From Acanthaster planci (lineage: Eukaryota; Echinodermata; Asteroidea; Valvatida; Acanthasteridae), in contig NW_019091404.1 of NCBI RefSeq assembly GCF_001949145.1, forward strand, positions 651,047-715,046: a DNA stretch of 64,000 nucleotides, written 5' to 3'. The position numbers and the translations under genes are program-made. Numbering within the stretch: position 1 is the stretch's first letter; every line of letters begins with the position of its first letter. This document shows, piece after piece, positions 9,862-24,800 of the stretch. Under the pieces are notes generated by a model. That model was not told the DNA's origin. It saw only the letters and a list, made by a program, of their open reading frames with translations, and searched no databases.

Positions 9862-12800
9862 CTACATTGAAAAACAGTAGCACAGATCATCAGACATTTC
9901 TTCTGGTGACACTCTCGCAACAGTTTGAGAATTGGCAGCATTGTCTCTATGAGCTACATAAATATTGGTACTGATTCAGTGTACGTCCAAGGAGATGGAT
10001 GAAAAAAGACATCCGCTTCTGACCGGTGCATAGAAGTATGAACAAAGATTTGAATTGAGACTACCCGAAGACAGAAACTACAGAATTTCCTGTTTCTTAG
10101 TGAAGAGTGACTAATACAAGAGTCAACCCTAGAACACTTGACCGTAGAAACTGTTGCTACTTGTTTATTGGTACAAGCTCAATATTTGGTCAAGAGGATA
10201 AGACATTTGCACCAGTGACTAGGAAGTTATGGGACCAAGTACCACCCGACCAAGTTTTTTTCCTCAAAAGATCAGAGTACTGCAGCATTTATTGAATTGT
10301 ATGGGCAAAAGGGCTTTGTCAGAAACCAGAGATTAAAGTGAAAATGGCATACGTACCACATTTGTTCTGATGAGATCAAGTTTCTCAGCTTTTAACTTAT
10401 TGATTTCTGACCTCATTAATTCCAGCTGCTGTGACAAAGTTGCTGCAAAAAAAAAAAGTGAAAATTGAAGTTCCAAATTTTGAAGTTCCAAAAAGTGATT
10501 ACTGTTGGCATAAAATATCTGTGAATGGACTTTTGCTCCTTGAAAACTTGCAAACTGTTCAGATAATGCACCTGCAAGGTGCATTAGAACAAGTGTCAAG
10601 AATCGTCAGTATTCAGGTGAAATATTCAGCTCTCATCAGAAAATCAACACAAAACTGCTTCTCAGGCCCAAGAATGGGGAACTAGAATTTCATATCTCCA
10701 GCAGTAACATGACATGCTTCAGACTCACTTTCTATTTCCAGAGCTGAGGTGCACTTCCCCTCGGGACACAGGCAAGGATTGAGAGGGCTAGCCTTACTGC
10801 TGGAAATGCAACCAGATGACATACTTCCCTGGAAAAGAAAGGGGCCAAAAAAAAAGCAAAATGAACTCAGAACAAGCACATGTATTTTTCAGCTTGTTTA
10901 TCTCATGGGGGCTGCAGAGTCACATTCCAGGTCAATCATGCAGGACAACTCATGGGATCTCCTCGTGCAGACACAATGGCTTAAATTACTAGTAGAGGCC
11001 TTATTTTTTTCACTGTAGGTATGTGACTGTAAAAGAATAAGTTTAACGAGCGTGTGAAAGTGAAATGTTGGCGATTAACCCTCAATAGTCTTCAGTCCTC
11101 CAGTTGAAGGGCTGCCAACTCTCAGGGTCAAGTGTCCTGTAATTCTTTTCATCTGACATCCCTCAAGAGTTTGCCAGTAAGCCATTAACCTAACCTGGTG
11201 GGTAATGCATCTACCGCAAGGTGTCCACACTGAACTTAAAGTGAATGCAGGCAGGATATATGTACTGCTCTTTGAGCAGTCTAAAAAATGAATCTGAATA
11301 CGAGTTTGCAACCAAAACCAATGGCAATCTTACCATGCCCGTGTCAGAATCTTCATGTTCATGTGGCTCGTCGTCACTGTTGAAGCTGTCAAGGGAGTTG
11401 CTTGGCGACACTCGGCATGTGTAAATTCTGCCGAGGGAAGAAAGATGGAAGGATGCAAAAGTTGAGAATACAATTTGCCTACTTCCCCAAACTTAATTGG
11501 CAAGTGATGTGAGCACAAGTTTGCTACCTTTAAAATACTGGTGTTTCGGACATGACCAAAAATGGTGGATAACTTTTGGTGGATTTATTTCATCATCAAA
11601 TGCAATACCATGGAAGACCAATCTTGAAAACAAATCTTAAATCAAAAAACTTCATTTTAAAAGCTGATACTCGAACAAGCAAACTTCCATTCTAACAATT
11701 TGACACAAGCATCAGACAAATGCTCTTTCTCAGTGAATTGAAGAATATCATAGGAGTCAGGTTTCTGCATCATTGTGGCTAGGAATGAACCACAAGCAGC
11801 AGTGGCCAAGGTCTAGAGCACGAAGGGAAGCACCCACTAATGGGTTTTGAGAACCCACCTCATTCTCGAATTGGCAACATCGGGTGAGCTGTTCAGAGAG
11901 TTGGAGGAGGACTTGTGTGATTCTTGACTACCATTGATGCTCTCGGAGGAATGTGAGGACCGACTGAGCACGCTGTCTCTGCAGAGGCAATTACAAAAAC
12001 ACAAAGAATATGAGTGAGAGACAAAGAGATCTGATAAAAACAAACTCACTCAGAAAGCACACATTTACACATCATATCTAAGTTACCAACTTCCAAAATT
12101 CTATCAATCAAAAGTATAAGTTAGTGAACACTTAGAACAAATTACCGAATCAAATAAACTCAACCAAGCAATCAAAAGAGCATGTAACAGACCAACCAAA
12201 CACAAAATCGACCAATCATATCAATAAATTTATCAACTAAATCAAGACATAAAAGTATATTCTCTCTACTACTGAACACAAAAATTAGAACCCAAGTGCA
12301 AATGTAACCAGGGGAAGATAGCTACCTTTTTCTCTTGGGCTCTTTCTTGTCTCCAACACTACTCCCGTAGCTCTGGTTGCTGCTTGTACTTCTTGTGCTC
12401 AGCCTCAGGCTTCTGTTTCCCTTAGGCTGCTGCGTGAGACAAACAACTCCAATATTACCAAACAAGTAAACAGCCTCTAAAATAGGATTTTGATATTGCT
12501 GCGACTTCTGGGATTATTTTGTTTTCAAGTGGAACTCTACACCAAACCTGGAAAGCTCCTCTTAATGTGTTGTGAGATTAATGGTGCAAACGGTAAAATT
12601 GTGAAACAGTGTTCCCATCTGTGGTCGTAAATATTACCCCTAAAAACCACTGAACTCCTCAGGGTAGTTTCCTGCAGGTGATAAGCTCGTCTCGAGGCAA
12701 TCCTAAGCTGGGAGATGCCTCAGTTGGGAATTTGCTGTAACTTTCTTCACCATTACTGATATGACCCAAGGCAAAGTCTGGACTTAAAAGATGAAACATC

Positions 12801-15800
12801 AGGTGGCTGGATGACTCCATCCATTAGCGCTAACAACCAACAGGTGCCATTATAAATATAATATCTAGCCTGAAGAAGTTTTAAATGGGTATTGCTGGTA
12901 CACACGCCATGGGTGGAGTAATAGTTGATACAACACATTGCTTTCTCTACTACATATCATTCCATTTTCTAATATGTACTGTTTCGTTATACATCCCTTG
13001 GCAATAAATTTTGACTTACTTATATAAGCTCAAGTCTAAGTTAGTACTTGATGCTTTTTGTTGCCCAAACAAAATAAAGTTTGGTCGGTCAATAGTAACC
13101 ATCACAGGAACTTAGTTTTGAAATCATGAAACTAAAGCAACTTTTGCTTTCACAAGAAGCATGTACTGATTTTTTTCCATCTCAACTTACGCTGAGAAGG
13201 AACCTCCCTGGTTGTTTTAATAGGAGATAGCAAAGGGTATTTCTAGAAGACATAATCTAATCTCTAGTTTCCCTACTGTGGCAGCTGAGTGGTACAAAGG
13301 TTGCACTGTAGCTTATCACATTGTGAGCAGGTATTTAGAGAGAGGAGTGCTTTGTAGCATTGTAGTTATGCGAGTGGCAAAGAGTGCGGAAAAAGGTGGT
13401 CAGTGGTCAGTAAGAAAATCCGAAGGATCTGTCGAAGAAAACAAGAAGGAAACTGTCCTGTACTTACTACTGGACTAGTTGCTTCCCCTTCCTCCGGAAT
13501 GTCGGCGGCAAACATCATGTTCCCATTGACCTTGTTGTGCATAGGGCTGGTGCTTGTGTCCACCGACTGGCTGCGTCCTCTGAAGGCTTTCTTGAAGGAA
13601 GGCCAGAGGCCACCGGGGCTACCGTCTCCCTTGCTCAGGATGCTGGGGCTGGTGGAGGAGTCCAGGCAGGTGATGGAGCAGAAGATTTCCTCGTTCTTGC
13701 TGTTGAGCTCCGAGTACAGGGAATCTAGCAAAGCAGCCCTTGTTCTCTCCTGGATGGGGTAAAAATGGACTCAAAAAGTCATTCCTCCTGACAAAAAAAG
13801 TTTTTTTTTTCCCCATTAAACGTACCTGCTCAAACTAAAGCCTCCTGTCAAAATGGAAAGCAGAGATGAAGAATTTTTTTCGTTTTAACTCACCTGAATG
13901 GTGCTGAATTTATCAGCCTTGTAGCAAGCATTTTCTGCATTCAGGAGTTTTGTCAGCAGAAATTCTCTGAACTCTGGACCCTTTTTAAAAACAGACGGAC
14001 TCGGGAGGGCTGGACCATAGAATGGAACGTCATCCCTCGCTGTTACTGCAACCTGTGGTAAGTGAAATTTAGTTAAATAGTCTCTTGACAGATAGAGACT
14101 AAATGTCTATGGATTCACTGCGTTGTCTGTGGTTTGGGGAGATCCGGTCAACTTGATGTTAAAAGCAAATGCTGTGTTTGGCTTGAGAAAGATTCAAATT
14201 TATGTAAACCTTATCCTGAGCCATGCACAGGTGCAAATGTATCTTTTTGGTGGGCAGTGTAGCTGTACAAAAAATTGGTTCATATGACAAGTGAACAAAT
14301 GCTGTGTTTGTCCTGAGAAAGTCGGATAACAGAGAAGCTAAAAATATAAGGTAATGCGGAGCTATGGCTGCATCTCTGTTAACTGCTAGTTCAAAGAAAA
14401 AAACAGACAACTTGACAGTTTTGAAATGAGTTGTTTCTAATCTGAGAAATTAGAAAGTCTACAAAGCTGGAAAAATATAAGCAGTGCAGGTGTCTAACCC
14501 ACCTTGTATCTGGTGTTCTCCGTATTTGGCTCAATTGCTTGCACCACAATGAAGGAATGGAGGAAGTTGGAAGCGATCATGTCAGGAACAAACGGCGTGT
14601 TCTCCTCTTGGAAAACAATGGCCACGATGTCGTTACCTATGTGTCTTTTCCGCTGCAACTGCAAGGGGAAGATGAGCATCCTTGCATCATCACCATACAT
14701 ATGGAATTCCAAATTTGCCCCCAATTTTGAGTTTCTTATTGGATATGACAGATCTAAAACACATTATGTCATCATGCGGACATTTTTGAGCTTGATGAAC
14801 TCATGAAGGCATTTTCCCCTGAAGATTCCTGGAACATATTGATCAGGTTACCGACACATGATCTCATCTAATTTCACACGACAAATTAAATACTTCCGTA
14901 TTTTGCTGCAGTAAGTGCACTAATTCCTCACAGCGATTAAAAAATTTGCATGTGACCCCCCCAAAACCCAGTTTATCTTGTCAACCTTACTCCTTGTTCC
15001 TGTTTGAAGAAATTAATGAACAATTCATCTTTACCTGTTGCTTGTCACCTTCGGTGTGTGGCAACAATGTGGACACGTGAAACATAATTTCCCTGCCAAG
15101 GTGTTCTGTATAGATGGAATGTGAACCAGTCTGTCCATGTTGAACGTCAAGACCTCCCCGAAATCTACACACAAACAAAAATTGAATTCAGAATGAACTC
15201 TTTGCCATGTTCTCAGAACCAGTATTTTTTCATGCTGCAAGCAACAGGACAAATATGCCGAATGGTTTCCCGTTCATCTTCTCTGATAAATGAACTCTCG
15301 ACTATAGATCTCCCTCTAAAGAACAGGCAGGAAGGTTGTCAAAGCAAGTTCTTTTATGATTCCGTCAAGTGAAACCAGCAGTTCCAACGCAACACATTCT
15401 TACAAACGGGACTCCAGCAAACTTCAACCTTCTGTCAGAGGAATAAAATTTGCAGCTGTGCTGCAAATTTTATTCCTCTGACAGACATTGTTATCTAATT
15501 GCAAGGTCACAAACTTCCGCTTCAGTCTCTGTGACTTAGCATCAAACCAGGTTTGCATTTCAATACTTAACTTCCTGGACAGCAATCAAAATCCTTCTAA
15601 TCAGATCACATTGCCGCTCATAACTCAGAATCTGCCCTTGCAGTTTTATTTCAGTTTCCACTTGTACACTACTTCAGTCCTCTTACCCTGTGAAATTCTT
15701 CAGCTCTATTTTGTCCCCGATGACCTCAAGGAACTCGTTGAAGGCTGCGCTGCTGTTAACGTTGCCAAAGAGCTCTTCTTCCGTCGTCTGCCCGTATCTC

Positions 15801-18800
15801 TCGTAGATGACTCCAAACTTGAAGTTCTTCACACACATGTGTTCATCGTAAGTCACAATGAGTTCAGAGGCCTAGTGATGAGAGGTAAATATAGGAATTA
15901 ACCATCCAATCCTAGAGATATTTGATTATCTGTTTCTTCCAGAGTTTAATGGGAAAAGAACAACATGGTTCATTTTGTGGAGTTTTTTAATTGAAGCGAG
16001 AGCAACATAGCACATACCAGATTCCCTGAATTAAGTCCACTTATTAAAAAGGCTTCTCTTCAACAAAGTCATTGTTACCTTAGGAAAGAGGACAGGTTGA
16101 AATCTTTCTGTGGTTATAGCTTCATCTAGTACCTGAAACAACAGGAAAAAGTGAAGTAAGTAAGTATGTAGAAAAAGTTTTTTCGACATTTATCAAAATA
16201 TATCTGATGAAAGGTCCCAGTGAAATGTGATTTTTGTTGTGCTATTCCGCCATCTGTTCGTTGGTTGCAGCTTTTTTCTAGTTTTCACTTGGTCGTTCCT
16301 TAGCTTCTCTTTTAAAGCACACAGAGTTGCAACCAGTTGAGCCAAACAACTTTCTTTTCCATGGAAAGATAAATCATCGACTTGGTTAAGAGCACCAGTG
16401 TCTGGCATGTGTTGTTACATCAGTTGAAACAACAGGGCAGCGGGTAATAGTTTATGACGTTGTTTTGCCAAAACAGGGGCATGACCCCGGTGGAGACATC
16501 AGTGGGAACATGGAGACAGCCCTGGGAGGTATAATTTCTTACTTTGGCAAGTTTGGACGGCACAAGAGAGTTTCCAAAGGTAGACAATGGCAGCAGATCG
16601 TGTGTGGTACCACTCCGACATCTGACAATGGAAATACAGAACAATTTATTAGCTATGACTTTGGCATGAGCACTGACTTGGAATATTATGCCTCGACCTT
16701 TGACAGCATCACCAGGCAACTATATTTACTCCCTACTGCAGTTGAGATGAAATTCCAGTCAGAAGCAATGTATTGTACCTGTGAAATTCAACACCGGCGA
16801 TACGTGTAATGCTGACAGACAATGTGGTTGTACCTGTATTTGCTCTCAGGGTTTCGAGAGAGGAATTGTCAGTAACATACCCCCAACTCAAATGGGTTGG
16901 TTCACTTGTAAATGTTTAAGGCCCCACCTGTTTTTTATGAATGCTGGTTCTGCTACTTATCAAAGACAAGAGGTTTTCACCGGTACAATATTTCTCAGAA
17001 TGTATTCTGCAATGTTATCTATGAGATGTAATAAGGTAGGAGGTTTGCGGAGACACCTTGTGAATTATCTCTATGCAAGAGAATTATCATGGACCCAAAT
17101 TATGAGCCATTATCTGCTCAGGTAAAACAGAAGTTAAAGGGCTGAGAAGATACATGTCCTGCATGCGAAGCTTTGGTAAATTTTTTTTTTTCAACACAGC
17201 AGGGTACTTGAACAAACAAAGTGGAGTTTGAAGTTTGCCTTCGAAGGATTGGAAAGAGATCTCTCACCTGAGTAATATTCTGATCTGCTCTTCTGCATTT
17301 GTCGTCTCCTGCTTGATGGATAGTACTATAGGTCCCATGCTCTCATCCATGGCTATGTAGTTAAAGTGCTCCTTGAGAGACAAAAGTTAAATACAACTAT
17401 ATATTGGTCTGGATTAAGGTTGTGGCATCTCTTACATCTTCCCCCTGAAAAATATATGAAGTTGCCCGTGGGTGAAGTTATTTAAAGGGTAGGTCATTGA
17501 CCGCATAATTTTCCTTAATGCTCATATCCTACTTTTAATCATCAGGACCAGAGTGTGGTTAGAATTTACGGGAAGCCCTAAAAATGTTGAAAGCACTGGG
17601 GCCAGCAGATGTACATATATTTGAGAATCCCTACATGTTATATATTATTTCATAAAAGGTTCATGAATCACTATACTGCCAAAAGTTACAATATGTTAAA
17701 AGTCATCAACAAATTCTTTGATGGGCGACACTGTCACACTAGCCAACATAACTGTGCTGCATCAACATTTTATACATACAATTCTTCCCCACAAGAAAAA
17801 AAAAGAGAGTGGCTTACACCAATTTCAACTTCCCTCCCCATTTTTAGTTATTGACCATGAAAATAAGCGTGCAGGTGGACTCCATGGCCGAATCAATATG
17901 TTCAATATCCTGGTCAAGCTGCTGCAGGCTCCATTGCTTGTTGAATGACGAGGACACGTATATTTACAATCACATCCAATACAGTCTTGTTTACCTTTCC
18001 ATGGAAGTATTTCCTGTACATCTCGTTTGTGTCGTCGTATTCCAAGACGAGCCGGTCCGAGGCAAATGGACAGAGTTCGGCACTGACGTCATCAGTGGCC
18101 GAGGGGTCCAGGTCCAGGCCGTCAATCCAGAAGCCACCATTATGGGGCTGGAGGATGTTGGGATGTGGCCCGTTCTTTTTAAGGAGCTGCGGATGATGAG
18201 GGAGTAAACTTTAAGCTTTTCTGCAGGCCTACAAAATCAATACCTCTCAGTAGGAAATCAGATAGCTCATGTCCTCATACACCTCTTTAAATTTCACTAC
18301 AAGTTGCCCCACTTTTTTTGTTTTACCTCTTTTATTCTGTAGGTGTTGGAGTGCCGTGCCTTGAGTCTTTCTTTGGCAGCTGCAGGTGATCCAGTACTCT
18401 GTAGGGGAGATCAGTCCAAATTGTGTATTGCAATTAATACTCACTCTATTTCTTTTGGAGGGTGACATTTTCGGTATTCGTTTTAGTTTTTGTGGATTTC
18501 TAGTTGGGTTATACAGGGATTCGATTATTGATAGCTCCATCCTTCCAAAACAAATTAGCAGGTGAAAATTTCCTCAGTCTGTAAGACACAAGAGTAGCCT
18601 GAGGTCCCTTTAGCGAGTCCTAGTAAAAAGGGACTTTTTAAACAGCATTATTCTTGTCATCTGCTTCCTGTTGCTCCAGCTGTTCTGCCAATCTCAGACA
18701 AACAGCACAGGCACATGACTAATGTTGGATCATGTTGTGAGGAGTTGTGTGTTGAAATCAGGCCTTCTAGCCAAACAAGTGTCCTTATTTGGTGATGGTG

Positions 18801-21800
18801 GGACTAGAAACCAACAGATAATTAATAGCAAAGCTGTTTTTGCCTAGGAAAGTGGTTCTGAAACAGACGGAGGCTCCATGCACTCCACTGCGCACTCAGA
18901 CTGGAATTTGGGAAAGATTCAAAGTTAAAGCTGTCACATAAAATCCTATGGTACGATACAAAACATAAATGGTGGCATGAACTTTCAACACCTGCTTGCA
19001 TTCCATAATAAATACTACAGCACAAGTGTCTTCTGTGAAGACTGACATGAATGTGGTCAGTAACATATCAGAAAATAATGACATACCAGGATAATACCCG
19101 ACTAATAGCCTATCCATAATAATAGCACATTAGGTCTAATTAATCATACTGTCAGTGGATTACTTTGTTTTTTATGTTTCTTACACTTCCTGGTATTAAG
19201 AAATAATTATTTGCCAAATTTACTGCGCTCATTCAGTTTTCCCTAATATCCTTTTCCTGCATGATCAGCATCATAAAATGCAGTCTATTCTGACAGGGAA
19301 AAACACGTAGGGAATTAAAGCCACTCCCTTTATCCAGTCTTCCCTTAAAGCCAGACAGGGTAATACCGACTAACCAAGCATTTCCAACCATGATCAAGTT
19401 ATCACAACCAACTAACGCCCCTGTTGATGTCGGAATTAGACCCCTCTATTGTTTTTAATAGGGTGGAATTAAAAGTGACATGGAGTGGATTAGCCTGCTT
19501 CCTCTTGCCCTCTGTGGTTTCTGTGAGGATTAAAGACGGGACTGAATTTCTTGGGTTGTGCAAAGCTTGCAATGTTTTCTGCTAGTATAGCCAGCCGGCA
19601 ACGACAAGTGCACCAGTTCCAGAGCTAGAACTTGGTTGAAAACAACCAGGCAGGAACACAGATATGCCCAATTAGCATGTCTAGCTCACTGGAAACATCT
19701 AAGGTTGACAACTTTTTTTTCTGAAACAACCTCTTTTTTGCAAAACCATTGCAACTATTGAAGCAGTGCTACGCAACTTTACACTGGCGTGAAACTGTTA
19801 GATGTGATACGGCTTCGAGTGTGAAAGGGTTGCATCCCAAGAGTGCATCCAAGTTTGGCCTATAATGTTATTAGCTGCTAAGCAGAAAATTAATGCTTAG
19901 CAACCAACAACCACATCAGATGACATCTGGGCTACAGTAACCTGCTCTATAGCAAAGGCAGCTACTTCTGACATTACTGCAGCCATAGTTGCCCTTTGTG
20001 TGATGATGAGCAACCTAGTTTTCTGCAGTTAATAGCATAGCATCTATAGGACCAATATAAGGCCAATCACTACACACAGTTCAGCTATGTAGTACAGGTC
20101 ACACTCCCTCCAACTACAAGAAAAATCAATCACAAATATTGACCTGCTGGAAAAGGGGCAAAATTGTATTAATAGTAGGATACCCTCAAAGTCTTGTACA
20201 CAGTACAGGTGTTTTATGCTAACCAGTGCACAATCAGTTACACAAGGCACTCATGAAATTTGATTTTTTTTTCTGAGAGAATTAAGTAAAAATGGGAGAA
20301 AAATAAACAGGCAAAGTGCCTTACCTGAAGTACTAATGGCAATGAACATCTTTGCTCGTCTAAGCGATCACTCTGCGATGAACAGGAAAAAATGTACATG
20401 TAATTATGTAAATATTACTGCATTATATATTATTTACATATTTGTTACATATATTACATATATACATATTACATTATATTACATGTATTACATATTATTT
20501 ACATTATGTAAATAAGACTGCAACTGCATGTTCACTATCACGAACCAACCACATCCAATTTAACAGCCTTATACTCGAGTTACTATAAATATTGAACATG
20601 GGCGCAGTACAGAGCACTCACTTTCCACAGAAAACTTTTACTCTTTGCTGTCAACTGTTTTCGAAAAAGGTCAGTCATACATTGAGTTTCTAAGCTCTCG
20701 TCTAAGTCTAAAAACCTCCACTTTGCAGGAACCCAACTATTAAGTTCCAAAGTGAAGAGTAATCTGCCCCGAGCTGAAGTGCACCCCCAATGGGCAAAGA
20801 GAAAGACAGGTGGTTACAAGCGGGTTCTTGCACGCATTCTGCGTGTACGCAAAGACCACACATGTCAGAGTAAATTAGGTACGCGTACTCAGTGTGCTCT
20901 GCGTCAAACGCGCATATACTTGTGCGCATCATGACATGTCTATGCGGTTAGTACCAAAAAACACGCCCTCTTTTGTTCCGCTCAGAGCGGATAGTAGCTG
21001 GGTTTTAACTTCCTCAATCCTTGCTGGTGGATTTTTGAAAGACATGAAAGGGTTACCAATTAATGTTTAATCCATTAATCAGTAAATTCATGGAAAACGA
21101 TGTGATAGTCTCTCTGATATCAGAAGAGCAATAATACAGCCACATGATAGCAGATAATGGTGTAAACACAAATGGTCAACTTTACAACTGAACCTTGACA
21201 TTAGTCCTACCTGTATTTTTTGCAGAAGTTCAAAAAAGTCAAGGTCTTGTGAACTCTGTAGAAATAAGAAAATGCAACAGTAGCATTTGTCACATCACAG
21301 CCTTTGCTTCACAGAGGTACAATTAATTGAATTTTTGGCCACAGAAATTCATCTGTATACAACTTCAATTCACAATCATTGAAATGAAAGCAATGACGAT
21401 ACCTTAGATCTACGAACTGGATAGCAAGCTAATAAGTTCCACATTTTTGAGTGCAATACAGAAATACAAATGTGCCAACAGTCCAAAAAACGCTAACTGG
21501 AATGGTGACAAGTGTCCAAGCCAAGTGTTCTTATGAACAGGTGCATCGCAATAATAAGGCTTGGCACTCTGTGCGTACATCCTACCCCTAAAAGTGGACC
21601 TGACTGCGCAGAATGAAACCAATGTAAATTGATGATTCATTTGTGGCTTTTTATTTTTAAAATCTAGATATTTATTCTTTTTAAGGCATTGCCATAGGTA
21701 CATGACAACCCAACGGTAAGAAGTATCTTGTCAATGTTCCAATCAGCTATACGACAGCCCCCATATCTGAACATTTGAATCAACAGCGGATAACTTTACA

Positions 21801-24800
21801 GGAAAGAACCACACCAGCACGTCCTATCCCAAAAGACTTCCACAAACCACTCGGGAATATCAACCGTGAATTGAAATCTAAAATATACATATGTGCTCCT
21901 TTACCCAACCTCTCTGCATCATCTTCACTGAATAAAAACAATGCACCACTCCCTGTTTTTAGATACACAAGACTAACAGAGGGTTGGGTTGTAGAAGTTC
22001 ATGAAACTATGATGACTATTTGTCATTTTTGGCCATATCCAGAGGAGGGATAGCAGATACCATTTCTCAACAGGGCTGCGACAGACCTGGGTTGGTTTCC
22101 CTATGAACCCTTTTCAAAACTGGTAAGTCAATTTAATATGCTCTTTTGGTTTGGGGATGCTGGGTACTTTTTCCCACTAGACAATGAAACTTGGGCAGAA
22201 AATACCGTGATAAACAGAGAACAAAAAGTTGAGGATTACTGGAACACGTGACCATGTATAACTCATCTTTTTGATAAAGAAGGAACCTTACATTGTTTTA
22301 ATAATAATTTTTATAAGTTAAGAAATATAAGGAATTTTAAAAACATATTCATTTGATAAAGCTTAAGTGCCACACGAAGATTAAATATTTAATTAATTAA
22401 GCACTCACTAGTGAATGAGGGCTCTTAGATCTATGGAAAAATACATGTATATTGATGAAAAAGTAAACTTAAATTTAGTATAATCCAGTGAAATTTCTTG
22501 AGTAAGAGTGTAGAAAAAGTAATCAAAGATGTGATGAACTGTTTGACAGGTTGAAACAACTTATCGTGTATTACTTGAAGTATGCATTTGGAAAGCAAAG
22601 AAGAGTTTTCTCTTACCTCTCCATTGACAGATTTTCCCTTGTCTTTGGGAGCATGATCCTCACACAATAGCTGTCCATCCATCTCCCGTCGCCTAAAGCA
22701 AAAAGGTAAGACAAAGAAGCTCTGGTTAATAAAGTGATTGCAAGCAGGAGGTCCTGTGTGTGATCCCAGCTCAGTATCCTGGAGATGTCACTGAAGGTGC
22801 AACGTGCACATGGAACCACATGAAGAATCCCACTTGAAACATACCTGTAAAGAGTATTTGTTATTTGACGTCAACATGTCATATATTCTGACAATGTGAT
22901 ATGAAGGCAGGCACAGTCTCCCAAAATATATCAGGTGTTATGTTTGACTCCTAGAGCATAGAATGCAAGACATTTTCCAGGCTGAACATGAGCACAGCCG
23001 TCAGTGAAGATTTGTAACATGAGAGAGGAGAATGGATAGGGTACAAGACAGGGAGATAAGAGCATGAAAGGTTGATGACTTCACGGAAAAAGGCATTCAA
23101 GAAAACGACTGGGAGAATGAAAGACAGATGTAGACTGAGTTGATCGGTAATCAACTTTTCCTGGACTGGTATTAAAAATGAACTGTCCTGAGTGATGTTT
23201 TGAAACAACAGGCCTTTTCCTCCGAAAGAAATAATTTGCAATGCTGCAAGCATAGAAAGGGGGTAGAACACATCCGTTTCAATGTAGAATGGACATAAAT
23301 AACTTCTGCTTAACACAAGAAGAATCACAGAGGGAAAAAGCCCCTGGAAGGAATTTGGAGGAACAGAACGTTGAATGAAGAAACAATCGGAGACAAAAGT
23401 TGAAGTGAGACAAAAGACCGTTGTGAGAATTGAAAGGTATTGTGGCCAAGAAATAACTGAAGGCACTGTTATTCAATTTCAATGAAAGTACTTCTGGAAG
23501 TTAAGAGAAGGGGAAAATGGAGAGAGAAGGGGCAAAACCAGGGACATAACTCCCATGTAAGCTGACTGTGGTATCCTGCTGCTGTATCAAATCTGAACAT
23601 CTCAGGAATTTCATTGGTCAACTGGTGAAATGTCTGTACTAAGTTAGCAGAAATGTTGGGATTGAATTCCCACAAGTCAAAAAAACCTTTTTTCCCCACA
23701 AGCTTTTGAACTTACATCACTGAAAAGCAAACAATTAAATAAAAAAAAGTTGCAAGTTAATTAAATTTGTAGTTACTAATCACAATGAGGACTTACCTAG
23801 CTTTATGAGTAGCATGGCTGTGTTTTAACTTCATTATTCCAAGCATAGAGCAACTCACTTGCTCTGTTAGTGTTAGTTCCAACTGAACACCTATCACACT
23901 ATACTCCACTATACTCCAAGTTTACAGACAGTTCTAGTCTATTCCAAGTACATCCACATCAGACCTACACTGGTTTCGAATCGTAAATAATTATGACATG
24001 CGATCCTGTCAATTCCAGTACCGGCTTACTGTGAAAAGGAAATAAAAGGACCGGAGACTCTCCGTGGGACGTGACTAAGTAGATTCTGGGGTTGGTGTGT
24101 TCTGGATGGAAGCACATGATGGGTCACTGTATACACCTGTTCTGCCCTCCCAACCACAACTGCACCGCTGTTTGTGGTTGGCTTATACATTTTGTCGTCA
24201 CACAGGCAGAGCAACAACAATCGCAAGCAGGATGAATCATTGGGTTTGCCCATGTGCCCACCATAAACACCAGCACCAGCTTTACCTGACCCACTTAGTC
24301 AGTGTTACTAATCTCCCTTATCTCATTTATGATACAATCAAGGCCCCAACAAGCCAATCAAACTGATAATGCCCCTCTCCAAGGATGTTGTTTAAAGAAA
24401 CATGGATAGTGCATTTCTTAGTTGTTGGCTGGTGTGTTTGTTATTTTTGCGTACATGTATTTTATCCTTAGCAGACTGAGAAATTGCTCTTTTTTGGCTG
24501 TGTGTATTGGGGGGGTCATAGGACTTTCTGACTCACAGAAAAATCCCACTGTCACACAGAGGATCTTCAAAAAAAATTCTATGTTCATGACGGTCCTTCA
24601 TTAACGACAATCAAAAGTCAATTCTATACTGATTGTTCTACACAAAACATAAACTTTATTTCCTCAGGTCCAATATGATAACCATTTGCTCATGTAAATA
24701 CAACAATTCTGGCTTATCTTGGATTGTGAGGGTTGACAGAAGATTAGAAAACCAAATGACCATGAGGAACTATGACATATCCTTTTGGCAAACAATAACA

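Larger units (their letters stand above)
9862..17994 (-). other. Short introns between RapGAP exons 6 and 20
   Basis: Introns here are roughly 140 to 1040 nt, with GT-AG ends. I see no other gene in them. The notable content is a perfect hairpin in the intron between exons 10 and 11 and a T-rich acceptor before exon 19. The intron between exons 14 and 15 (12430-13467) is the longest and I see nothing distinct in it. Confidence 0.6.
20373..22616 (-). other. RapGAP introns flanking exon 3
   Basis: Two introns (838 and 1361 nt). The first contains an AT-rich TTACATATTACAT-type tract near 20.4-20.5 kb and a short CpG-rich segment at about 20820-20930. The second shows nothing I can name. Confidence 0.5.

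Noticed and set aside
11330-11518. Alternative frame across RapGAP exon 17
   Set aside because: The phase leaving exon 16 and the acidic Ser-rich reading support a different frame ending DSDTGM.
22951-23466. 171-codon hydrophobic minus-strand frame
   Set aside because: The region is purine-rich on the plus strand, so the minus strand reads Leu/Ser/Phe by composition alone. No homology or splice support.
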